From an uncultured Desulfobacter sp. (GTDB lineage: Bacteria; Desulfobacterota; Desulfobacteria; Desulfobacterales; Desulfobacteraceae), in NCBI RefSeq assembly GCF_963664415.1, contig NZ_OY761445.1:434001-498000 (forward strand): a stretch of DNA of 64,000 nucleotides, written 5' to 3'. Of the stretch, positions 53,804 through 61,245 are shown one piece after another. Numbering within the stretch: the stretch's first letter is position 1; each line of letters begins with the position of its first letter. A model generated the notes under the pieces. That model was given only the letters and a program-made list of their open reading frames with translations. It made no database searches and had not been told where the DNA came from. A program made the position numbers and the translations under genes.

Positions 53804-54064
53804 CTACCCAACGCAGTAGTCGGCTATTGCCTTCAACGCTCCTTTTTGGCTGTAATTAATTGATTCCCGTGATTCTACAGCTATGAGAATCGGTTTTGTG
53901 CACCCACACTCTTGTATTAACAAACCGGCATCTGTGTCTGTAATGCTCAGGATATCATCATTCTTCTCCGCCTCTTCAAAATAGGTCGTACAGTCTTCGG
54001 AGATCTCGATCCTTATCGTTTCATTTCGACCTTTCAGGGGATTATATACATCCAGTTCTTTCAT
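53804..54064 (-). CDS. passenger ORF of the IS21-type element
   Basis: An 86-residue acidic protein: MKELDVYNPLKGRNETIRIEISEDCTTYFEEAEKNDDILSITDTDAGLLIQECGCTKPILIAVES, ending ALKAIADYCVG. It has four cysteines, two of them in ECGC. It starts 3 bases beyond the istB stop on the same strand, so it should be co-transcribed with istAB. It is not a known IS21 core gene. No family is recognised. Confidence 0.6.
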   Translation of the reverse strand: MKELDVYNPLKGRNETIRIEISEDCTTYFEEAEKNDDILSITDTDAGLLIQECGCTKPILIAVESRESINYSQKGALKAIADYCVG

Positions 54065-54067
54065 TCT

Positions 54068-54820
54068 TTATCCTCTCGATTTTAAAGTCTGTTTAAGTCG
54101 ATAACTGTCCCAGTTACATTGAATAATGTGAGCCCGGTGAGTGACACGATCCAGCAGAGCAGCGGTAAGATTTGCATCGCCAAACACCTGCGTCCAATCA
54201 CCAAAACCAAGATTGGTAGTGATGATGATCGAACGTCTTTCATGGCGCTCGGTAAGGACTTGGAACAATAATTCAGCGCCGATTTTACTGAACGGGACGT
54301 ACCCCAATTCATCAAGAATCAACAGCCCATAACCGGCATATCGTTTTATCATTCTACCCAGAGCCTGTTGTTCCCTGGCCTCCGTCAGTTCGTTTGCAAG
54401 CCCACAACCAGTAATAAAACGAACTCGATGTCCATACCGGCAGGCTTCCATCCCGATGCTGGTTGCCAGATGGGTTTTACCGGCTCCGCTTTTACCTATC
54501 AAAATTATATTCCGGGCTTCTTTAATGAATGTCCCTGTTGAAAGTTCTTTGATCAACCGGGCGTCCAAATCAGGGGCAGCCTCAAAATCAAATGTTTCAA
54601 GCGGTTTCTGCATCGGGAACCTGGCTTCCTTGAGACGTCGCTTGCGACCGTTTTCCTGCCGTATTTGAACTTCCGCTTCAACAAGATTCAATAAAAACTC
54701 ATCGTAGCCGCAGGCCGCCTCATGCGCCTGCCGGATCTGACCTTCCAACTCTTTTTCCATCGTCGAGAGCTTCAGCGTTTTTAAGTGCTGTGTGAGGACT
54801 GCCTGGACTGCTGGGTTCAT
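54068..54820 (-). CDS. istB: IS21-family helper ATPase IstB
   Basis: A 250-residue DnaA-like AAA+ ATPase. The N-terminal helical domain (LKTLKLSTMEKELEGQIRQA) is followed by Walker A LIGKSGAGKTHLA and Walker B LLILDELGYVP, then RRSIIITTNLGFGDWTQVFGD. It assists IstA in target capture. Its ATG overlaps the istA stop by 4 bases. Complete and apparently intact. Confidence 0.96.
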   Translation of the reverse strand: MNPAVQAVLTQHLKTLKLSTMEKELEGQIRQAHEAACGYDEFLLNLVEAEVQIRQENGRKRRLKEARFPMQKPLETFDFEAAPDLDARLIKELSTGTFIKEARNIILIGKSGAGKTHLATSIGMEACRYGHRVRFITGCGLANELTEAREQQALGRMIKRYAGYGLLILDELGYVPFSKIGAELLFQVLTERHERRSIIITTNLGFGDWTQVFGDANLTAALLDRVTHRAHIIQCNWDSYRLKQTLKSRG

Positions 54821-56358
54821 AAGATACCTCCAAGCTGTTCGTATGCCGAGATGTCAGCAGGGGGCAGTGTCTCCCAGTTCGACAAAGGATCAAATTGGGA
54901 CTCCATAGAGATGTTTTGACTGTGTAAAATCTGCTTGAGAGCATTGCTGCAGCCGACATTGCTTTTCAGTGCTTCCTTTACGGCTGCTTCGATCTTGTCG
55001 ACAGCATATTTTTCGTACAGCATCAGCACGGTGACAAATTCCCGGGTACCTTTGGTTACACCGTTTTTCCGGCGAAAATGTTCTAATAACTTTTCCAGGC
55101 AATCCGGCCATTGATCACGCCATTGTAAAATTGGCCGGGCGGTATCAAATGATTGTGGACGCTGACGAATCAACTCCAGATAATGTTCCGGTTTTAAACT
55201 CCACTTATTATTTCCATATAACCGATGATGGGTGCTTATTTTTCTGCCGCTCCAATAAATGATCACCTGGTCTATCTCTACTATCGCCTGCACTCTCATG
55301 TAAGCATAGCGCGTCGGGACAGAATACCGGTTCTTGTCAATAATAACGGTGGCATATTTGTTTACCCTGACCATGAACGTCTCAACGTTACTGAACGATG
55401 TTGTCGGCAATGGCAGCAATACCTGCTTTTCTGATTCAAACAATTCATTGACGCTTTGTGTTTGACCGGCGATGCGATGCTCTCCATAGGCCATGCAATC
55501 ATCGAGGAGGCGCGTGTTCAATTCGTCCAGGCTGTCAGCATGTGGGATAGGAACCATATAATTTCTTCGAGCGTAGCCGACCAGGCCTTCAATCCCACCT
55601 TTTTCATGGCCCTGGCCGGGATTGCAAAACCTTGGATCGAAGTTGTAATAGGCCTTGAACCGATTATAAGATTCCTGAAGATGACGTTTTTTTCCTTTAA
55701 ATACCTTTTGTACGACTGTTGTCAGATTGTCATAGATAAGAACTGGGAACACGCCTCCAAAAAATGAAAAGGCCTGGATATGAGCGTCAAATAAAGCTTG
55801 CTGCCTTTCACAGGGATAACAGCGAACAAAGTGTTTGCCCGAACATTTTGAACGTATGCAAAATAATTTCAGCTTCACGGGTTCGCCGGCAATAACTGCC
55901 TGACAGTTTCCCCAGTCTACCTCGGCTTCCTGGGCAGTCGTCGGATCTGATGGGATAAATGCCTGCTGATTCGTTAAACCCAGCCTCAGCTTTGCCTCAC
56001 GCACATAACGGCGAACCGTCGTCTCTCCACCGGAATACTCGAGTTCCGATTTCAGACGATGGTATATCCGGGTTGCTGTATGTCGCTGTTTGTATGGCTT
56101 GTCCTTGTCATCGCCAAGCCAGCGGTCTATCTCCTGGATATAAGGACCAAGAACGGGATATGGCTGTTTAGATCGTTGCTTGTAGCCAATGTATTCCTGC
56201 TTTAAAATTTTTTTTATGGTGTTTTTTGAATGGCCGGTTTCTCTGGCAAGCTCTTTAATGGCCTTTCCATAAACACGGTGAGCTGTTCGGATGTAATCAT
56301 ACTGATCCACTTTAAGCATTCTCCTTTTCGTCTCCGGTAATGGGTTAAAAATCTCCAT
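54817..56358 (-). CDS. istA: IS21-family transposase IstA
   Basis: A 513-residue transposase. The N-terminal helix-turn-helix (YGKAIKELARETGHSKNTIKKILKQ) is followed by an rve/DDE core with EVDWGNCQAVI, VLIYDNLTTVV and GHEKGGIEGLVGYARR supplying the D, D and E residues, and a C-terminal Mu-like beta-barrel region (KYATVIIDKNRYSVPTRY). Both a start at 56358 and one at 56319 (MLKVDQ) lack a well-spaced ribosome-binding site. Intact, so the element may still be mobile. Confidence 0.95.
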   Translation of the reverse strand: MEIFNPLPETKRRMLKVDQYDYIRTAHRVYGKAIKELARETGHSKNTIKKILKQEYIGYKQRSKQPYPVLGPYIQEIDRWLGDDKDKPYKQRHTATRIYHRLKSELEYSGGETTVRRYVREAKLRLGLTNQQAFIPSDPTTAQEAEVDWGNCQAVIAGEPVKLKLFCIRSKCSGKHFVRCYPCERQQALFDAHIQAFSFFGGVFPVLIYDNLTTVVQKVFKGKKRHLQESYNRFKAYYNFDPRFCNPGQGHEKGGIEGLVGYARRNYMVPIPHADSLDELNTRLLDDCMAYGEHRIAGQTQSVNELFESEKQVLLPLPTTSFSNVETFMVRVNKYATVIIDKNRYSVPTRYAYMRVQAIVEIDQVIIYWSGRKISTHHRLYGNNKWSLKPEHYLELIRQRPQSFDTARPILQWRDQWPDCLEKLLEHFRRKNGVTKGTREFVTVLMLYEKYAVDKIEAAVKEALKSNVGCSNALKQILHSQNISMESQFDPLSNWETLPPADISAYEQLGGIL

Positions 56359-56447
56359 TCAATACCAGAGTACTGATGCAAAGTGGGGGGTCAATTTTAG
56401 GTTGTCATTTGGCCCTCAAAGGGGTCAATTTTAGGTTAGCAAAACCA

Positions 56448-56454
56448 GCCCTGT
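56448..56454 (+). repeat. target site duplication, right copy
   Basis: GCCCTGT, identical to 53632-53638. The GH13 frame resumes here. Confidence 0.75.
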
Positions 56455-56946
56455 GTATACTATGGCACTGAACAGGGACTGGATGGACATGGAAAATCAA
56501 GAGAGTCAGTCCGTGAAGCACTTTGGGGACACACCAACTTTGATCCGAATTCACCATTATATAGAGAGATTCAAAAACTAACGAAATTGAGGAACAACTA
56601 TCCGGTTTTGCGTTATGGACGCCAGTATTTTCGCCCTTGCAGTGGAGACGGCATAAACTTCGGGCATTCAACTTTTAAGGGTGGTGTCATTGCTTTTTCA
56701 CGAATCCTTAATATCACTGAAGCGATTATTGTAGCCAATACACACACCCAAAAAGATCAGAATCTGCATATCCTCATAGATAGTCACATTAATGAATATG
56801 GTAAAAACTACAAAGTAGAATACAGTAATTTAACGAATTCAAGACATCAGGAACCGGAACGCGTACAAAACTGCGGGAATCTGGCAACTATTGAAGTGCA
56901 TTTAAGGCCAATGGAAATTCAAATTTTAATGGAGAACACAATATAA
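56449..56946 (+). pseudogene. GH13 alpha-amylase-family gene, 3-prime part
   Basis: Reading from the right target duplication gives PCVYYGTEQGLDGHG, the standard sequence after GH13 region IV (GxPxxYYGxE), then LWGHTNFDPNSPLYREIQKLTKLRNNYPVLRYGRQYFRP and a C-terminal beta domain ending at TAA 56944-56946. Joined to the 5-prime part at the duplication, it yields a protein of about 592 residues. It has no start codon of its own. Confidence 0.92.
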
Positions 56947-57002
56947 CATATTGTTTTTATTCTGGACAGCGGGCGGGTTGACACTACGCCTGACCTTAGT
57001 GA

Positions 57003-57033
57003 AACCCCAAAATTTCATAAAAATTTTGGGGTT
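57003..57033. terminator. bidirectional terminator between convergent genes
   Basis: A 13-bp perfect stem AACCCCAAAATTT and complement around CATAA, with T and A tracts within the arms. It serves the GH13 remnant and the leftward DUF4091 gene. Confidence 0.8.
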
Positions 57034-57061
57034 AATTTCAGTCCATTCCGGGGTTTTAGAA

Positions 57062-59620
57062 TCACTCCGGATTGCTGAAATCAGTGACAAAAGCTGCAAG
57101 GTCGGTGCTGTCCACGTCCGAATCCCCGTCAAAGTCACCCATGCAATATGCCCCTGACTCACACGCAGATCCAAATACGCCGGCAAAAAGTTCAAGATCG
57201 GCTTGGTCGACTTGTCCGCTACGATCCAGGTCACTTAAGGAGTAAACGGGTTCAATATCAAGATAGTTAATCATGGTGTAATAGTCCCAGATGCCGATAT
57301 CCAGGGTCAGCTTGCCGTCGCTGACCGTAACATCGCGGGTGCGGACGATATAATACTCAGAGGCTTCGTCATCTATAAAAGTAACGCCTTCAATCACCAG
57401 ACGGTTATGGGGGCGAACCTTTCTCGGGGTTCCCACGGATGCTTCAACACTGTAAGTGCCGTTGGGCAAATCGAACTCAAACACACTGGGGTGGTGAGCA
57501 TAGTCATCATACACACAGGTGATTTTGCGCTCATCCTGCTCTGTGCCCCAGGGATCACGCCCGGTAAGGAAATGCTCGGTGTCATCAAGCCATCCGAAAC
57601 CGGCGATTTGATCATATTCCTGGGTTCCCACCTGCAAATAACCATGGTTCGCGTATGTCAGATAGCGGTATGTATACCCGTTATCATAGGTGTCTTCGGT
57701 ATAAGTGGTCGCAGGAAGGCCGTTGGGGTCCTGAAAATTAATATAGTAATTGGCCCGCCCCCCTACCGCGCGGGGATGTTCCATGGGCGGCGTGATGTCG
57801 GGGATCTCGGCGATTTCTCCGCCATTATACAGTCCGATCCAACGCCGCAGGTTATACATGAACCCGCTGTCCCGGGTATAACTGGCTACCCCTTTGATGA
57901 TTTTTTCCACCTGGGCATCCGGTGCATTGACCTCATAGACCTGGGGAGCGCTGTTGCCGTTCATGACATGAAAATACTCATAATCCTCAAGGCTGTCGCG
58001 CATCAACTCGAACCGGATGGACGGAACAAAACGGTGATTGTTTGAGCCGTAAGCAATCGGAGTGCCTTCCGGTGACGGCGGATAGAGCATGAAAAGGTCG
58101 CCGTTATGATTAGAATTCATGGGATCAGTCCAGGGATTCCGGCTCCAGTTATTCAAGGAATAATAAGCGATGCCGCCGATGCGGTATTTCCATAGGAACC
58201 AGCCGGTTAATTTGCTTTCGATACCGGGATGATCCAGGGTAACCGGGTTAAAAAAAGGCGGACGGGTGCCGTAGAGAAAATAGATCCAGGTCTCTTCGCC
58301 ATGATTTTTCTTGCGGTCATGGGAAATGGTGGGGTCATAATTGTTCAGAACCGGCAACCAGATATCCACCTGGCCGTCCTGAACGTAATCGGAATGCTCA
58401 TATATTTCGGGCTTGGGTTCCTCGGAAACCATTAATTTAAAATCAGGGGCGGCAGCTTTCAGATATCTTGAGTACCAGGCGACCGCAGCGTAATCGGCCT
58501 GATCCTGGGGTTCATTGGCAAAATAATAATAGGCCTTGTCCAGGTATCCGGTTGAGGCCAAATAGTTCTGGATGGCCGTGATATACTGGAACCAGTTCTC
58601 GTTGTACGGCGTATTCGGATTATCTGCCGTGTACCAATCGGCAGCACTTCTGGTCTGCCCGCAGAAGGTTGCAGGTCGCTGATCGGCAGACGCGTCGTTA
58701 TTTCTGAAAGTAGCGGCCATAAAGGATGGAAACCCGGTTCCGTTGTTAAAACTTTGGGGAAATTTACCCTGCATCAGGCCGTCTGCGTCGATGTACCGTT
58801 CGGCCGGTGCCTCAAACCCCCAGATACCATCGGTGTCTGTCAAGGTTCCTGCGCAGTCATAATCAATGTAAGGGCCTGCCCCGCTTGATGTCAGCCCCCC
58901 TGACCACAAAACGCTTTTAGGGGTCAGACGGTGGTCGATGAAGTATTGTTTAATTTTATCCACATACAGCCAGTATTCGGTACCGCAGCACGAAACGCCG
59001 TATTGTGTGAGAAAGGCCTGGTGGGAGAAGTTCATCTGGGATTTTGGATGCAACCTTTCCGGGATGGAAAAATTAAAAATGTGCAGCGTGACTGGAATGT
59101 CGATCCCACCAATTGCTACATGGGTGGTGTAGTCTCCTGCGGGAGTGGTGTCGGGCACATGCACATCGAACCAGAAGGCCGTATTTTCTCCGGCTGTCAC
59201 AGAAACAGAAGCACTGGTTTCCAAGGGCCATAAGGGGTCCGGATAATCGCCGGTTCTACCAAGGTTATCTGTGGACTGGGCGATGGTGACATATTTGACC
59301 TGATATAACTGAACCTCAATCCCGGAGCCAAACTCACCGATATTTACAGTGATGTTGCCGGAAACCGAAGGATTTACAACGAGTTGAAATGGCTCAAACT
59401 CATTTCTTGCCGCATATACAAGAATGCCTGAACCGGTGTCTGACGGCACGACATCATCCTTGAACACCCGTTCTGAAGGCAAGGTTGTCCAGAACGTATA
59501 GCGACCCGTGGACTGGGAAAGTTGATAAATATAATTTTCCTGGTTCTGGTCTTGGGCCCATACGTTGGCGGAGATGATAATAAAAGACAAAAAAACCTTC
59601 ATATACCTGAATGCCTTCAT
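57062..59620 (-). CDS. DUF4091 glycoside-hydrolase-like protein with C-terminal dockerin-like module
   Basis: An 852-residue secreted protein. After the signal peptide (VFLSFIIISANVWAQ) comes a beta-sandwich (about 25-185, with ARNEFEPFQLVVNPSVSGNITV), then a DUF4091/GH123-like barrel region with WFQYITAIQNYLASTGYLDKAYYYFANEPQDQADY (the EPQD acidic pair is a candidate catalytic site) and YSLNNWSRNPWTDP. A second beta module near 700-780 is followed by two dockerin-type Ca-binding repeats, DLDRSGQVDQADL and DFDGDSDVDSTDL. AAGGAGG six bases before ATG 59620 fixes the start. No cohesin is visible. Confidence 0.78.
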   Translation of the reverse strand: MKAFRYMKVFLSFIIISANVWAQDQNQENYIYQLSQSTGRYTFWTTLPSERVFKDDVVPSDTGSGILVYAARNEFEPFQLVVNPSVSGNITVNIGEFGSGIEVQLYQVKYVTIAQSTDNLGRTGDYPDPLWPLETSASVSVTAGENTAFWFDVHVPDTTPAGDYTTHVAIGGIDIPVTLHIFNFSIPERLHPKSQMNFSHQAFLTQYGVSCCGTEYWLYVDKIKQYFIDHRLTPKSVLWSGGLTSSGAGPYIDYDCAGTLTDTDGIWGFEAPAERYIDADGLMQGKFPQSFNNGTGFPSFMAATFRNNDASADQRPATFCGQTRSAADWYTADNPNTPYNENWFQYITAIQNYLASTGYLDKAYYYFANEPQDQADYAAVAWYSRYLKAAAPDFKLMVSEEPKPEIYEHSDYVQDGQVDIWLPVLNNYDPTISHDRKKNHGEETWIYFLYGTRPPFFNPVTLDHPGIESKLTGWFLWKYRIGGIAYYSLNNWSRNPWTDPMNSNHNGDLFMLYPPSPEGTPIAYGSNNHRFVPSIRFELMRDSLEDYEYFHVMNGNSAPQVYEVNAPDAQVEKIIKGVASYTRDSGFMYNLRRWIGLYNGGEIAEIPDITPPMEHPRAVGGRANYYINFQDPNGLPATTYTEDTYDNGYTYRYLTYANHGYLQVGTQEYDQIAGFGWLDDTEHFLTGRDPWGTEQDERKITCVYDDYAHHPSVFEFDLPNGTYSVEASVGTPRKVRPHNRLVIEGVTFIDDEASEYYIVRTRDVTVSDGKLTLDIGIWDYYTMINYLDIEPVYSLSDLDRSGQVDQADLELFAGVFGSACESGAYCMGDFDGDSDVDSTDLAAFVTDFSNPE

Positions 59621-59739
59621 CTATTCCTCCTTAAAGTAAACACAGTCAATCAGTGGGCAGGCAAACCGTACGCTAAGAAATTTCACACGAGAACGGATGG
59701 ATCATGGTGTTGACATCCTCTGGATACGCCATGCAACGG

Positions 59740-59810
59740 TCTCATTGTAACTTTTCTGGGGTAAATCTATGTATTGATGAGTCTAATCGGCAGCCCATGG
59801 CTGTTATTAG
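59740..59810 (-). repeat. dispersed intergenic repeat, copy F (short)
   Basis: TCTCATTGTAACTTTTCTGGGG with the core CGGCAGCCCATGGCTGTTAT. It has the same paired changes in the core as copy B. Confidence 0.5.
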
Positions 59811-60066
59811 ACACTTCATTTGTAATCTGATTAGGATAGAAGAGACTTTTTGTCAAGAAAGGATGAAATATGTTGCCATGAAATTACCAATGAGGTTCAT
59901 TCCGACCATCAATGGGCTTTCGGTCTGTTAATCCAATGTAACGATAAAACCGATACGAAAATAGTCAGGCGATTTTGGAATTAAATTCTCGGCGAACGCT
60001 TCGTGAGTTGATTAAAGCTTCGCCCCTCTTTGTTCTATTTTCTTAGGTATTGTGGTTCACAATGAT

Positions 60067-60102
60067 AAACCCCGACTTAAAGTGATAAGACGGGGGTTTT
60101 TA
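60067..60102. terminator. terminator-like hairpin
   Basis: AAACCCCG pairs with CGGGGGTTT around a 16-base loop, with a T tract on the plus-strand side. It lies just beyond the stop of the leftward PEP-CTERM gene. Confidence 0.6.
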
Positions 60103-60150
60103 CTTTTTTGGCTCTCGATAATTTTTAGAACCATGTTGTATTTTATATCT

Positions 60151-60780
60151 TTATGATTTTTTTCTCCAAATTCTTGCAATAGCAATAAGGCCGGACCCTA
60201 AAAGAAATAAAGATGCCGGTTCAGGGACAGCTGTCATTTCCATATCGACCATGAACTTTGAATCAGAATCTGAGATAGAATGGTTACTGATACCAAATAT
60301 CAAATTGCCGATGTAATTGGTATCAAATGTATATGTCCCGACTTCCCAACCATAAGTATCGCCAACAAACACATCCACTATACCGGATGCATTGGTCCCG
60401 GTAGTTGCAAGACCTGCTTGTGCCAGTCTAAAATCTTCATCTTCCGCCCTAAAATATACATAGTCTGCCAGTTCTGTAAATGCTGAAAAGGCCCATTGAA
60501 ATGTAATTGTTTCACCTGCAGTCCAAGATCCATAAAAAGAAATAGAAGATGTACCTGTTAATTGTGCAAAGTTGTCTCCATAGTAAGCACTTGCTATAAC
60601 AGTGTCGCCCCAAACACCTGTACTCGAAGTCACTATTTCCACTGTACCCAAAGAATCATCAATCGCCCATCCTTGGCTTACAAGATCATCCTCAATCGAT
60701 ATCGTTGTGGCAGATACCTGGTTCGTCAGAACGAAAATTAATAAAAACCCCATTAAAAATAAAACTCTATTTATTTTCAT
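60151..60780 (-). CDS. PEP-CTERM sorting-domain protein
   Basis: A 209-residue secreted protein: signal peptide (VLFLMGFLLIFVLTNQVSA), a beta-rich body of about 150 residues and a canonical C-terminal VPEPASLFLLGSGLIAIARIWRKKS. The PEP-CTERM signal directs processing by exosortase and display or release at the cell surface, usually with an exopolysaccharide. AAAGGAGG lies before the ATG. The body has no recognised domain. It is divergent from the RTX adhesin. Confidence 0.88.
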   Translation of the reverse strand: MKINRVLFLMGFLLIFVLTNQVSATTISIEDDLVSQGWAIDDSLGTVEIVTSSTGVWGDTVIASAYYGDNFAQLTGTSSISFYGSWTAGETITFQWAFSAFTELADYVYFRAEDEDFRLAQAGLATTGTNASGIVDVFVGDTYGWEVGTYTFDTNYIGNLIFGISNHSISDSDSKFMVDMEMTAVPEPASLFLLGSGLIAIARIWRKKS

Positions 60781-61245
60781 AAGATCCCTCCTTTATTTAT
60801 TTTATTTAGTATAATATCCATTTATCCAGAGTAAACTCAATAAATTCGTATTAATGCAACAAAAATGCCAAATTCATTAAAAATTATATAACTCCTTTTG
60901 AAGGTGCTTTTCATAGAACATGCTTAGCCAAACAACATTCAAAAAAGACATCAATATATTACATTTTTAACCAATAAAGTGAATTTTTTTTCTTAATTAA
61001 TTACATTTTTTTCACACTTTGAACCAAATCATGTAATTCATATTTGTAATACGCTTAATTGACCTCTTTTATAACACTAAACAGAGTCCATTTTACACAA
61101 GAAATCCTGCTTTTTCGTTTTTCGAAAAAAAATTAGACTTTGGTACAATATCTTTAAAACAAAATACAGATTATGTTTATAAAAATAATTTAAACTATTT
61201 TAAAAAATTATTTGCGATAAATTATAACCACTTGGAGGAAGAACC
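60781..61245. other. AT-rich divergent intergenic region
   Basis: 465 bases, strongly AT-rich with many A and T tracts, between the PEP-CTERM gene and the RTX adhesin. It must hold both promoters but no box pair stands out. No coding potential is seen. Confidence 0.5.

Larger units (their letters stand above)
53639..56447 (-). mobile_element. IS21-family insertion sequence (2.8 kb) with passenger ORF
   Basis: It carries istA and istB in the usual order on the minus strand, plus a third ORF and a large palindrome at the far end. Each end has two copies of AAAATTGACCCC or close variants (53653-53664 and 53676-53690; 56387-56399 and 56421-56433 inverted), matching the multiple transposase sites of IS21 ends. 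A 7-bp target duplication flanks it. Removing it and one duplication restores the GH13 frame exactly, so the insertion is recent. Confidence 0.92.
59621..60150. other. intergenic region between two leftward secreted-protein genes
   Basis: 530 bases holding the sixth copy of the dispersed repeat (59740-59810) and a terminator-like hairpin (60067-60102). Short open frames here have no ribosome-binding sites. No gene is supported. Confidence 0.55.

Noticed and set aside
53566..53811. 81-codon minus-strand frame at the left IS end
   Set aside because: Its sequence is mostly the translated 54-bp palindrome and GH13 antisense; it overlaps the better supported passenger ORF boundary.
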